Assembly (NCBI GenBank): GCA_050015675.1
Contig: JBEKAY010000004.1
Span: 1 to 64,000, forward strand
Reading direction: 5' to 3'
From: Fen-1298 sp050015675
GTDB lineage: Bacteria > Bacteroidota > Ignavibacteria > UBA10030
Length of the DNA stretch: 64,000 nt
In this document: piece by piece, positions 55,935 through 64,000 of the stretch
Layout: each line of letters starts with the position of its first letter
Position numbering within the stretch: the first letter of the stretch is position 1
The notes under the pieces: model-generated
Database searches by the model: none
What the model saw: the letters and a program-made list of their open reading frames with translations, nothing else
Told to the model about the DNA's origin: nothing
Position numbers and translations under genes: made by a program

Positions 55935-56852
55935 ATGAATGAGCCGCATTCCCACAAATCGAAAACCGGAAGGCATCTTATCATCGCCATCATTCTCAAT
56001 GCAGTGATCTTCATTGTTGAACTGGTCGGCGGTTTGTTGACCAACAGCCTTGCACTCATATCCGATGCAATGCACAATTTGAGCGATTTCTTTTCACTCA
56101 TCCTGAGCTACATCGCATCAAAGATAGTTTTATGGAAATCCAATTCTCAAAAATCGTATGGGTATGTACGAGTCGAGATTTTCGTAGCCTTCATTAATGC
56201 GTTAACACTTGTTCTTATCGCAGGATATATCATTTATGAAGGATTCCAACGGTTTTTTCGTCCGGCACCGATTGCCGGCTTATGGATGATTGTCGTTGCC
56301 GCTATTGGATTGATTGCAAACACAATTTCCGCTTTCCTCCTTCGCAGAGATGCACATCATGATCTCAATGCCAAAAGCGCCTACCTGCACCTTCTCACAG
56401 ATGCCATCGAGTCGCTTACTGTTGTTGTTGTTGGGATATTGGTCTACTGGAAGGGATGGTTTATCCTCGATCCGATTATTTCCATTGCCATCGGTATCTT
56501 TGTAATAAAAAGCGCGTGGAGTATTTTAATCGAAACCGTTAACATACTGACAGAGGGAACACCTGAAGGAATCGATCTCGAAGCAGTTGCAGAGTTTATC
56601 AGATCTTTCCCGGAAATAGAAAACGTCCATCATCTTCATATCTGGAGTTTATCGTCGCAGTTCCGGGCACTCAGCGCACACCTTGTCGTAAAAGACCGGC
56701 TCATCAGCAATGGATGCGAGATTACAAAGCGCATTGAAGAAGCTCTATACAAACAGTTCAAGATTAATCACCCCACACTGCAGCTCGAAAGCGAAGTCTG
56801 TCATGAGCAGGAAACGATCGTGGATATTCATCGAGAACGTAGAAGGTATTGA
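55935..56852 (+). CDS. cation diffusion facilitator (Zn/Co/Fe efflux), CzcD/ZitB type
   Basis: CDF transporters exchange Zn(II) or similar ions for protons. Six membrane segments are visible; the binding residues are in LISDAMHNLSDFFSL (helix 2) and LHLLTDAIESLTVVVVG (helix 5). The cytosolic C-terminal domain (about 215-300) carries VHHLHIWSLSSQFRALSAH. A His-containing N terminus precedes helix 1. I start at the ATG at 55935; 55908 is an alternative. It sits between a broken and an intact NRAMP importer, so metal import and export genes are clustered. Confidence 0.92.
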   Translation: MNEPHSHKSKTGRHLIIAIILNAVIFIVELVGGLLTNSLALISDAMHNLSDFFSLILSYIASKIVLWKSNSQKSYGYVRVEIFVAFINALTLVLIAGYIIYEGFQRFFRPAPIAGLWMIVVAAIGLIANTISAFLLRRDAHHDLNAKSAYLHLLTDAIESLTVVVVGILVYWKGWFILDPIISIAIGIFVIKSAWSILIETVNILTEGTPEGIDLEAVAEFIRSFPEIENVHHLHIWSLSSQFRALSAHLVVKDRLISNGCEITKRIEEALYKQFKINHPTLQLESEVCHEQETIVDIHRERRRY

Positions 56853-56993
56853 AACGAAACTTATTTATATATTAAAGCGAGCTGTTTTCTGCTTCCTATT
56901 ACTATGCAACGAAAAACAGAAAATTTATAAAAAATATCTTTGCTATACTGTTGTTGGTAAGATATATTTAGCTGGTGAGTTATAAAGAATTTT

Positions 56994-58862
56994 ATGACAA
57001 AAAAAAATAATACATCGGTTTCATTATCAGAGGTTCATCACAGTGTTCCCATTCCTCGAGGAACGGGATTTTTCAGACGGTTGTTGGCATTCGCCGGCCC
57101 TGCATATCTCGTGAGCGTTGGTTACATGGATCCGGGAAATTGGGCTACGGATCTTGAAGGGGGTGCGCGCTTCGGCTATCAACTGATTTGGGTTATTTTA
57201 ATGTCCAACGCTATGGCGGTTCTGTTGCAAACTCTTTCAGCAAGATTCGGTATCGTTACCGGCCAGGACTTAGCACAAGCCTGTCGAAAAAATTATCCGC
57301 GTTTCGTTGCTAATGCCCTCTGGGTGCTTTGCGAAATTGCAATTGCCGCCTGTGATCTTGCTGAAGTCCTTGGAACAGCAATTGGTATAAATCTACTTTT
57401 TCATATTCCGCTTTTGTATGGCGTTATTATTACTGGCGCAGATACTCTTTTATTCCTCATGATTCAGAGTTTTGGCATCCGTAAAATAGAAGCGTTTATT
57501 CTCACCTTAATAGCTACGATGGGTATATGCTTCAGTATTGAAATGATCTTCGCAAAACCGGATTGGATTGAAGCAGCAAAAGGGTTCCTTCCCATTCTTA
57601 ATTCGAACAGTCTTTATATTGCTATCGGTATTCTTGGCGCAACGGTGATGCCTCATAATCTCTATATGCATTCTGCCCTCGTTCAAACACGTACCGTAGC
57701 TGAAACTGAAGAAGGGAAAAGACAGGCATGCAAATATAACCTGTGGGACACGAGTATCGCTTTAAACGCCGCTTTTTTTGTAAACGCTGCAATATTAATT
57801 TTATCCGCATCGGTATTTTTCAGTCGGGGGATAATTGTTACCGAAATTCAACAAGCACACCAATTGCTGGCGCCGCTTTTGGGAACAGCAATGGCGAGCA
57901 CGCTCTTTGCCGTTGCGTTGATTTCTTCAGGACAAAGTTCAACCCTTACTGGAACCTTAGCCGGACAAATTGTGATGGAAGGATTTTTACGCATTCGCAT
58001 CCGTCCATGGGTCCGCAGACTTATTACAAGATTTCTTGCAATCATTCCCGCGGTCATTGTCATCGCCATCGAAGGAGAAGGTGCGTCGTATGCATTACTT
58101 ATTCTCAGTCAAGTGATTTTGAGTTTGCAACTTCCGTTCGCAGTCATTCCGCTGATCCAATTCACCAACGATAAATCACGGATGGGAACGTTTGTAAATA
58201 AAGCATGGGTGAAAATTCTTGCATGGTCAACTGCCGCGATTATTGTCGTATTGAATGCTGGGCTCGTCTACCAAACTCTTGTTGGATGGATAGAATCTGC
58301 CGGAGAAAATGCTCTGTGGTTATGGGTAACCGTTATCCCTTTTGTTGCCGCTATTTTTTTTCTTCTCATTTATATTTCTTTACCGAAAACCTGGCGCAGG
58401 AGAGAACCCGCAATGCCTTCAGAAATTGAACACCTTGAATTTGTATCGCGTCCATTCACAAATATTGGAGTTGCACTCGATTTAAGCGGAATGGATTCTA
58501 GAGTGCTTTCGCAAGCCAAGACATTAGCGCAGCAAAATAGCGCACGCCTTGTGCTCATACATGTTGTTGAAGGAGTCGGAGGGCAGCTATTTGGCATGAA
58601 CGCTTACGATGACGAAGCGCGTGATGATAAAGAGCATTTAGAAAATCATGCAGACCAACTTCGGACCACAGGATTAGAAGTCTCGGCAGTGCTCGGTTTC
58701 GGCCGCATACCGAAAGAAATTGTCCGTATCGCACATGAGCAGAAGATTGATTTACTGATAATGGGTGGGCATGGTCATCGCGGTATCAAAGACATCATCT
58801 TTGGAACATCAATCTCGAAAGTACGGCACGGATTGAAAATACCTCTGCTGGTCGTGCGATAA
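56994..58862 (+). CDS. NRAMP divalent metal transporter fused to universal stress domain
   Basis: A 622-residue fusion. Residues 1-460 are NRAMP (MntH-type Mn/Fe:H+ symporter): helix 1 VGYMDPGNWATDLEGG, helix 6 GATVMPHNLYMHSALVQTR, about 11 membrane segments. Residues from about 485 form a UspA domain (TNIGVALDLSGMDSRVL, LVLIHVVEG) ending with the ATP-binding loop MGGHGHRGIKDIIFGTSIS. The soluble domain may sense nucleotides and regulate transport; that is inference. Such fusions occur in several phyla. A palindromic terminator follows. Confidence 0.92.
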   Translation: MTKKNNTSVSLSEVHHSVPIPRGTGFFRRLLAFAGPAYLVSVGYMDPGNWATDLEGGARFGYQLIWVILMSNAMAVLLQTLSARFGIVTGQDLAQACRKNYPRFVANALWVLCEIAIAACDLAEVLGTAIGINLLFHIPLLYGVIITGADTLLFLMIQSFGIRKIEAFILTLIATMGICFSIEMIFAKPDWIEAAKGFLPILNSNSLYIAIGILGATVMPHNLYMHSALVQTRTVAETEEGKRQACKYNLWDTSIALNAAFFVNAAILILSASVFFSRGIIVTEIQQAHQLLAPLLGTAMASTLFAVALISSGQSSTLTGTLAGQIVMEGFLRIRIRPWVRRLITRFLAIIPAVIVIAIEGEGASYALLILSQVILSLQLPFAVIPLIQFTNDKSRMGTFVNKAWVKILAWSTAAIIVVLNAGLVYQTLVGWIESAGENALWLWVTVIPFVAAIFFLLIYISLPKTWRRREPAMPSEIEHLEFVSRPFTNIGVALDLSGMDSRVLSQAKTLAQQNSARLVLIHVVEGVGGQLFGMNAYDDEARDDKEHLENHADQLRTTGLEVSAVLGFGRIPKEIVRIAHEQKIDLLIMGGHGHRGIKDIIFGTSISKVRHGLKIPLLVVR

Positions 58863-58874
58863 AAAACTGCAATT

Positions 58875-58901
58875 CTTGCGAAGGTTCCAAACCTTCGCAA
58901 G
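58875..58901. terminator. bidirectional terminator, 12-bp palindrome
   Basis: CTTGCGAAGGTT (58875-58886) and AACCTTCGCAAG (58890-58901) flank CCA, between the convergent NRAMP and amidase genes. No long T tract, but position and stem strength fit termination on both strands. The arms resemble those at 47304-47336. Confidence 0.65.
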
Positions 58902-58922
58902 GGTATGGTTAATGTTTCGTTT

Positions 58923-60506
58923 TTATTTGGTATCAATTCCTTCTTGCAGAGATTTTTCGTACTTCATTTTATATTCTTTAATTCCCCGGAATAAAGCATC
59001 GGCAATTCTATCTTGACCATTATCACTGCATAAAAACTGTTCTTCATTTTTGTTCGAAAGATATCCTAATTCCACGAGCACGTTGGGCATCGAAGCGCCG
59101 ACCAAAACGAAGAATCCGGCTTGCTTAACGCCGCTATTTCTGATGCGTAGGCGCTTTGCCATCGAGTTAGCGGCGCTTTCAGCAAATTGTTCGCTCTGCT
59201 TCATGTAAGCACTTTGCGCCATCGTCACAATAATGAATTCCTCTTCAGTTAACTTTTGGTAGCGCTCTTTGTATCCTTCTTCAAGTTGAATAACAGCGTT
59301 TTCGCGTGAAGCAATGGCGACAGCCTCTTCCGTGCGGTTGGGGCGCAACAAATAAATCTCGAATCCATTCATGCCCGACGGTTTATGTTGTAGAGAATTA
59401 CAATGAATGCTGATAAACAATTTTCCGCCTGCTTCGTTGGCAATTTGAGTACGCTTGTACAATTCAACAAACTTATCGGAAGATCGGGTATAGACTACTT
59501 TTACACTTTTGAGATTTGTTTCAATAAGATGGCCGAGTTTTAGTCCTACATCCAGCGTAATATTCTTCTCGCGTGTTCCAACAACTCCAATACAGCCAGG
59601 ATCCTTTCCGCCATGCCCAGCATCGATCACAATGACATCTAATTTCCATCGGTCACGCCCGTTGCTTAACTGTTGTTTTTTTTCTTCCTGTTTCTTTCTT
59701 TTCAGTTCTTCCTTTTCTGATATTGATAGAGTTCGGAGCGAGATGTGAAGGTCGTTGGAAGCAGGATCGTTCACGGTCTCTGCCTGCACGACGTCTGAAG
59801 TTACTTGGAATGTTAATTGAAGCGATGCAGGAGATTGAAATGCCAATACTTTTCGCACTGCGCCAAATGGTTTGGTGGCATCGAGAGCTGCAGTATCTGC
59901 ATTCGCCCCCATGATGGTAACGAAAAGCCAGCCATCCGGCTTCAACCAGCTTTCAACATCTCCCAATTTATTATTGGCATGGATGGTGATGAGCGAACCG
60001 TTGAGTTTTATTTCGATTTGGATTCCTGCAACTGTATACTCTAATTTTCGGAATGTTTCCAACGACAATGTGTTGTGCTGTGAGTTGATAGATAAGTGCT
60101 GTTCGGTAAGGCGTTCATACAAAGGAATAAATGCGGTTGCCGGTACAAAAAAATCGCTATGCCTGCGAATAACATTGTCGGACATTTGGTACATCGTTGC
60201 CGTATTGGTCGTTCGTTCCGTGATAACGACAAATGGATTGCGATCCGTAAAACGCACAAGCTGCAGAGCAATGAGGCATTCGATTTTTCCAGTGCTGTCG
60301 TTCACAGACGCTGGCAGCTGCAATGATTTTAAAAAATCATTAAGCGAAAAGAATAGAACACCGGCGCTATCTACACGACCGATAACTGTCGTATCCCCGG
60401 AAGCAAGTCGAAAAGAAAGAGATGTATTGTGGTCGATCGTTTGGGCATTGCACAACGAGAACATGAGAGAAAAAAAGATGGCTTTTGAGAAACAGGCGAG
60501 TCTCAT
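58923..60506 (-). CDS. N-acetylmuramoyl-L-alanine amidase
   Basis: A 527-residue exported Amidase_3 enzyme that cleaves peptide stems from glycan chains. The signal peptide covers residues 1-22 (ending FSLCNAQ). The middle has an AMIN-like beta-rich binding region, then a charged linker (EELKRKKQEEKKQQL), and the zinc catalytic domain at about residues 290-515: VIDAGHGGKDPGCIGV (His), EKNITLDVG (Glu), FISIHCNSLQ (His) and the late Glu in VLVELGYLSNKNEEQF. It starts directly after the yajQ stop, so translation is likely coupled. Confidence 0.92.
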   Translation of the reverse strand: MRLACFSKAIFFSLMFSLCNAQTIDHNTSLSFRLASGDTTVIGRVDSAGVLFFSLNDFLKSLQLPASVNDSTGKIECLIALQLVRFTDRNPFVVITERTTNTATMYQMSDNVIRRHSDFFVPATAFIPLYERLTEQHLSINSQHNTLSLETFRKLEYTVAGIQIEIKLNGSLITIHANNKLGDVESWLKPDGWLFVTIMGANADTAALDATKPFGAVRKVLAFQSPASLQLTFQVTSDVVQAETVNDPASNDLHISLRTLSISEKEELKRKKQEEKKQQLSNGRDRWKLDVIVIDAGHGGKDPGCIGVVGTREKNITLDVGLKLGHLIETNLKSVKVVYTRSSDKFVELYKRTQIANEAGGKLFISIHCNSLQHKPSGMNGFEIYLLRPNRTEEAVAIASRENAVIQLEEGYKERYQKLTEEEFIIVTMAQSAYMKQSEQFAESAANSMAKRLRIRNSGVKQAGFFVLVGASMPNVLVELGYLSNKNEEQFLCSDNGQDRIADALFRGIKEYKMKYEKSLQEGIDTK

Positions 60507-61004
60507 CTATCTGTAATTCACGAATTGCACTGCAAACGAAAACTCATGGTTCCGAATCAATGACATAACAGCTTGCAGATCGTCTTTGTTTTTCCCGCTC
60601 ACCCGCACTTGATCTTCCATAATTTGTGCTTGCACTTTCAATTTTGAATCTTTCACAAGTTTTGTAATAATTTTTGCATCGTCTTTCGCAATGCCAATCT
60701 GCAAGGTGACCGTCTGTCGTACAGAACTACCCGCTGCTTGTTCTATGGCTCCATAACGGAGTGCCTTTATCGGAACACTGCGTTTGATCAACTTAGATTG
60801 TAGAATGTCAACAACGCTTTTCATATGAAATTCATCACCCGTTATTAAGGTGATTTTTTTCTCTTTTTGGTCTAATTCGATAGAAGTACGAATTGCTTTG
60901 AAGTCATAACGCTGGATTATTTCTTTTTGCGCTTGATTCACAGCGTTATCGACTTCTTGAAGATTTACCTCTGAGACAATATCAAATGAGTTCTGTTGTG
61001 CCAT
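60507..61004 (-). CDS. yajQ: YajQ-family nucleotide-binding protein (UPF0234)
   Basis: 165 residues: FDIVSEVNLQEVDNAVNQAQ, IQRYDFKAI, and QIMEDQVRVSGKNKDDLQAV near the C terminus are hallmark YajQ motifs. Family members bind nucleic acid or cyclic di-GMP and have been tied to regulation and phage transcription; the role here is unknown. It lies directly upstream of the amidase gene. Confidence 0.95.
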   Translation of the reverse strand: MAQQNSFDIVSEVNLQEVDNAVNQAQKEIIQRYDFKAIRTSIELDQKEKKITLITGDEFHMKSVVDILQSKLIKRSVPIKALRYGAIEQAAGSSVRQTVTLQIGIAKDDAKIITKLVKDSKLKVQAQIMEDQVRVSGKNKDDLQAVMSLIRNHEFSFAVQFVNYR

Positions 61005-61052
61005 TGGATCAATTATTGTTTTAACATTGGATTGAAATATTTTTTATTTCTG

Positions 61053-61194
61053 ACTGATGTTACGCAAAGAACGGAAGAACCACTGTCATTCCCGTGGATT
61101 TTTAACGGGAATCTTAGATAAGATGCCCGATTAAAGCAGTCGGGCATGACAACTTAATTTTATCAGATGCTTTTCCTGACTGCGTAACATCAGT
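61053..61194. repeat. MITE-like element with 14-bp terminal inverted repeats
   Basis: ACTGATGTTACGCA (61053-61066) and TGCGTAACATCAGT (61181-61194) are perfect inverted repeats bounding about 142 bases with no gene. Inside are two more stems: ATTCCCG/CGGGAAT (61088-61094, 61106-61112) and ATGCCCGA/TCGGGCAT (61123-61130, 61140-61147). Size, terminal repeats and nested hairpins fit a non-autonomous element. I cannot define a target duplication. Confidence 0.7.
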
Positions 61195-61264
61195 TACTAA
61201 TTTAATATTGTCACTTTCGTTTTAAAAGTCAATTAGATCTCTCAGCCAAGCGATGTTGAGTTTA

Positions 61265-61912
61265 TCATTTCCTGATTTCACCTGTCTCCATACTCCAGAA
61301 GACAAGATCAAGTTCATCCAATGTGATGCCTAAATCAATTGCAAACTTTGAAAAACGCTGTTCGATATTCAAATAATATTTTCTGTTAATAGATTTCGGG
61401 ATTGATTTAATTACGCCGAGTCGTTTCAAGTTACGCAGAATATGTCGATCGAGTATTGCAAGACCGTCATTCCTGCCAATATTGCGTAAAAAATGTGACG
61501 CTTCTTTATATCCCAAGCCGAGAACATTTTTTACAAGCCATTCACGCAGTTCCAAAGCCAAAACAGGTTCCGATAATTTTTGCGCTATCACAGAAAATTG
61601 ATCTTTCATCCTGAGAAGATGCCGGGATTTTGTTTTATGAAAACGGATATAACATTCCTTCCGACGAAGAAATGGTTCTGGATTTATATCTTTATCATGA
61701 AATCCGGCGGTATAAAGCAGTGACACGACTTGTTCTGCATTCTTAGCACTCGATTGCGGGGTGAGAAGACAATAGACAAGTTCGTAGAAATAATCCACCG
61801 GTTGTACCGCAGCAAACTCTGATAATCGGGCGCGTATTGCACCTTGGCGTGCCCTATAGAGACGCTTCGTCTTTTCGAGTTCGAGGTTTCGATTAGATAA
61901 ATATTTTTTCAT
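61265..61912 (-). CDS. ogg: 8-oxoguanine DNA glycosylase/AP lyase, Ogg2-like
   Basis: A 215-residue HhH-GPD enzyme that removes 8-oxoguanine. VYCLLTPQSSAKNAEQVV is the domain opening; the catalytic Lys lies in LGLGYKEASHFLRNIG and the Asp in GLAILDRHILRNLKRLG. The compact form with SMETGEIRK at the C terminus matches the archaeal-type Ogg2 group rather than human-type Ogg1. Its start overlaps the mutY stop by 4 bases. Confidence 0.88.
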   Translation of the reverse strand: MKKYLSNRNLELEKTKRLYRARQGAIRARLSEFAAVQPVDYFYELVYCLLTPQSSAKNAEQVVSLLYTAGFHDKDINPEPFLRRKECYIRFHKTKSRHLLRMKDQFSVIAQKLSEPVLALELREWLVKNVLGLGYKEASHFLRNIGRNDGLAILDRHILRNLKRLGVIKSIPKSINRKYYLNIEQRFSKFAIDLGITLDELDLVFWSMETGEIRK

Positions 61913-62811
61913 CGCGGTAGAGAAAGATAGATCTTCTTGTTGCGAGAACGAATTTGAATCAATCCATCACGCAGAAGTCCGTTGAACAATTTATCCAACC
62001 ATTTCTTTTGCCGGATTGAGTAGTCCGGCTTTACCATCTTTGCTAACAGCTTCGCTTCAATCGACCGATGATAAGCTATCATTCGCAGTGCTGCAATAAT
62101 TCGTCCGCGATAGATTCTGTTCGGGATAATAGTTTGGGCTTTCCTTTGAATCGGCTTCCTTTTCCTCACTGTCAGAAATGCACTTGGGCAATAATGTTTG
62201 AGCGGACACTCGAGACAATGCGGATTGGACGCAGTGCAAATAATGCCGCCAAGTTCCATGAGGGCTTGATTCCAATCGTATGCGTTTCCTTTCGGAAGCA
62301 TCCACTCGGCAAGTTCCCACATATCTGCAGATTGAGTGCGCTGTGGAAAAAGTCTCGAAAGAACTCGCTGCACATTTATATCAACAGCCGCAGTTTGCAG
62401 TCCAAATGCAAAACATGCAATGGCGTTGGCCGTGTAACGTCCGATGCCGGGAAGCTGCTGAAGCGTCTCAACATTTTGTGGAAGCCGCCCTCCGTAATCA
62501 TCCATAATGCATCTGGCGAGTTGCTGGAGGCGCAATGCACGGTTGTTGTAACCCATTCCGGACCACGCGCGGATAATGTCGGCAGTGCGAGCTTGCGCAA
62601 GAGATGCGAAGTCGGGAAATTGACGCAGAAACTCAGGGTACTTCAGTCTTACTCGACTCACCTGTGTTTGCTGGAGCATGACTTCTGAAAGAAGTATGCG
62701 ATACGGATTCTTTGTTTTTCGCCAGATGAGAGGACGTGCGTTTTTCTGATACCACATCAGGAGATGCTTTCGAATTTTTAATTTTCGATCGCTGTTTGAT
62801 GAAGGCGCCAT
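61909..62811 (-). CDS. mutY: A/G-specific adenine glycosylase, MutY-like, short C terminus
   Basis: MutY removes adenine opposite 8-oxoG. HhH-GPD features: Glu in LLSEVMLQQTQVSRV, HhH QLPGIGRYTANAIACFAFG (Tyr, not Lys, so a MutY-type monofunctional enzyme), Asp in AAVDINVQRVLSR, and a 4Fe-4S loop C-x6-C-x2-C-x5-C (CTASNPHCLECPLKHYC). The usual C-terminal NUDIX-like 8-oxoG recognition domain is absent; instead about 90 residues from IPNRIYRGRIIAALRMIA look helix-rich, perhaps winged-helix. GMGYNNRALRL replaces the common GYYxRA motif. It lies between mutT and ogg. Confidence 0.88.
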   Translation of the reverse strand: MAPSSNSDRKLKIRKHLLMWYQKNARPLIWRKTKNPYRILLSEVMLQQTQVSRVRLKYPEFLRQFPDFASLAQARTADIIRAWSGMGYNNRALRLQQLARCIMDDYGGRLPQNVETLQQLPGIGRYTANAIACFAFGLQTAAVDINVQRVLSRLFPQRTQSADMWELAEWMLPKGNAYDWNQALMELGGIICTASNPHCLECPLKHYCPSAFLTVRKRKPIQRKAQTIIPNRIYRGRIIAALRMIAYHRSIEAKLLAKMVKPDYSIRQKKWLDKLFNGLLRDGLIQIRSRNKKIYLSLPR

Positions 62812-62819
62812 GATGGGAT

Positions 62820-63200
62820 TTATTGTCTTAGTTTTCCCACAAAAGGTTTGTTGCCTTCGAGCAAATCCATTTCTTTCAATTCATTGGTTGTAACCCAGCG
62901 GATTTGTTCGAAGACATTATTGTGCGGCTCGCCGTCGAATCCGGAGACAAAGCAGTACGCGACATTGAACATTCCGCCGTCTTCGTAATATGCCGCCTCG
63001 GTTTGAACGCGTTCGATGGCGTCTATCTCTATCGATAACTCTTCCTGAAGTTCACGACGGAGACATTGTTCCGCCGTCTCGCCCGGTTCAAGCTTGCCGC
63101 CGGGGAATTCCCATTTCAATTCGTATCTGCCGCCTCGCTTCCGTTGGCAGATGAGAATGAGATTATTCTTTTTTAATACACCGACCGCAACTTCTGTCAT
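62820..63200 (-). CDS. mutT: MutT-like NUDIX hydrolase (8-oxo-dGTP diphosphatase)
   Basis: A 126-residue NUDIX protein with a complete Nudix box: G in WEFPGGKLEPGE and CLRRELQEELSIEI. The N terminus TEVAVGVLKKNNLILICQRK and the FEQIRWVTTNELKEMDLL end are MutT-like. It would sanitise oxidised dGTP. The start is ATG at 63200 behind AAAAGGAAT; the ORF is open to 63245. First gene of the mutT-mutY-ogg operon. Confidence 0.9.
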   Translation of the reverse strand: MTEVAVGVLKKNNLILICQRKRGGRYELKWEFPGGKLEPGETAEQCLRRELQEELSIEIDAIERVQTEAAYYEDGGMFNVAYCFVSGFDGEPHNNVFEQIRWVTTNELKEMDLLEGNKPFVGKLRQ

Positions 63201-63336
63201 TTTATTCCTTTTCTGAAATATATCGAAACCCGATTGGATTTCCAATTGTGATGGAATCGTTAGTGGTATGAAAGAGAAATTAGTTATATTGAAATTAATA
63301 AAAAATATTTCACTGGTCTTATCTAAGGTGGTCGAT

Positions 63337-64000
63337 ATGAAAAAGTTGATTCAAGTCGTTGTTCTCGGGATGTTAGGTGCAACGGTTTTATTTGGACAAA
63401 CTATTACTGCGGTTCGTATTCCTAATGCTGTGGCGGATGCCGGAGGCACGGGGACAGTCGGTTACCCCTATGCGGTGTTTGTACAGATTTCCGGATGGAC
63501 ATCATTGGCAAACCTTCAAGCATATGTAAAGTTATACAGTGGTTCTAACAATGAATATATGTGGAGTGCTACTGGGGTGTGGAGTAATACCACCACCTAT
63601 GCATCATCAAATCAACCATTAGTGAATATTGATGCCAACGGCAATTGGTCAGGTTGGATTTACGCAAAACATAATGCTTCCATTACAGCTTCTCCTTCAC
63701 TTCGTGCTGCAAAAGTTGGTACTTCAGCAACAAACCTTACAAGCGCACAAATATTTACTTTTCTCAATATGGCGACAACCGGAGGTTTTCTCGTGGCAAC
63801 ATCTTCTTCTGCCGTGAATAAACCCGTTGTTGCTTTTTCAGCAGGAAAGATGGTTGGTTCATATCGCACAGAAGATAATGGTATTGCAGAAGGATATTCG
63901 TACAGTGCCGGAGGATTTCAGATTGCAGTTCCAATCGGATTGATCGACTCCTTGGTATTTTATAATGATGATGGGTCAAGATATTCTTCTATGGTCGGTC
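63337..64000 (+). CDS. secreted protein, partial (runs off the window)
   Basis: An open frame from the ATG at 63337 to the window end (221 codons, no stop). Residues 1-20 form a signal peptide (LIQVVVLGMLGATVLFGQ). The mature part is rich in Ser, Thr, Gly, Asn and aromatic residues (SGWTSLANLQAYVKLYSG, WSGWIYAKHNAS), as in surface or secreted beta proteins. Given sprA and porX it may be a type IX secretion cargo with a C-terminal sorting domain beyond the window; that cannot be seen. TAAGGTGG precedes the start. Confidence 0.75.
   Translation, partial: MKKLIQVVVLGMLGATVLFGQTITAVRIPNAVADAGGTGTVGYPYAVFVQISGWTSLANLQAYVKLYSGSNNEYMWSATGVWSNTTTYASSNQPLVNIDANGNWSGWIYAKHNASITASPSLRAAKVGTSATNLTSAQIFTFLNMATTGGFLVATSSSAVNKPVVAFSAGKMVGSYRTEDNGIAEGYSYSAGGFQIAVPIGLIDSLVFYNDDGSRYSSMVG

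Overview
The window looks like chromosomal DNA from a Gram-negative member of the FCB group, on the Bacteroidota / Ignavibacteriota / Chlorobiota side. The evidence is a fused lpxC-fabZ gene, a giant sprA followed directly by a porX-type response regulator (both type IX secretion markers), a full lipid A and outer-membrane assembly cluster, and a ClpC chaperone. The exact lineage cannot be fixed by reading alone. Most genes are housekeeping, tightly packed and often overlapping by 4 bases. GTG and TTG starts are common, and I moved several starts on the basis of ribosome binding sites.

Layout. 1-1334: an IS3-family insertion sequence with a frameshift-fused transposase. 1351-4567 (minus): an RluE-type pseudouridine synthase downstream of clpC. 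4816-14161 (plus): an envelope operon, uppS, bamA, two skp/ompH paralogues, lpxD, lpxC-fabZ and lpxA, followed by a LipM-like octanoyltransferase and panB. 14457-21957: surE, mutS, a DinB-family protein, a cysteine-rich DUF3109-like protein, an RsbU-type phosphatase and a HerA-type ATPase. 22172-23907: a lipoprotein and a coiled-coil membrane protein of unknown function. 24336-25335: two paralogous single-domain response regulators. 25517-27987 (minus): the lptF/lptG permease pair. 28450-34566: a phosphorelay made of a REC-PAS protein with no kinase domain, a GAF-PAS hybrid kinase with two receivers (one lacking its phospho-acceptor Asp) and an HPt protein.

34794-47279: sprA, porX, tsaE, tsaB, accD, panC and a one-domain GlmU-like uridylyltransferase. 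47347-51545 (minus): the lysine/DAP operon asd-lysC-dapB-dapA. 51718-55518: an ABC exporter pair, a POT-type transporter and a LolA-like protein. 55663-58862: a truncated NRAMP gene, a CDF metal exporter and an intact NRAMP transporter fused to a universal stress domain. 58923-63200 (minus): a cell-wall amidase with yajQ, then a compact oxidised-guanine repair operon mutT-mutY-ogg. 63337-64000: the start of a secreted protein cut by the window edge.

The functional themes are envelope building (Bam, Lpx and Lpt parts, type IX secretion), cofactor and amino-acid synthesis (pantothenate, lipoate, lysine), signalling, metal homeostasis and DNA repair. Apart from the genes, the most notable structure is a set of strong palindromes and inverted-repeat elements in intergenic gaps. 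One lies at the break point of the truncated NRAMP gene, and another looks like a roughly 142-bp MITE. I found no CRISPR array, rRNA, tRNA or recognisable defence island. Nothing I can see amounts to a clearly new multi-gene system; the best candidates for undescribed biology are the 22172-23907 membrane pair, the split phosphorelay and the palindromic elements.
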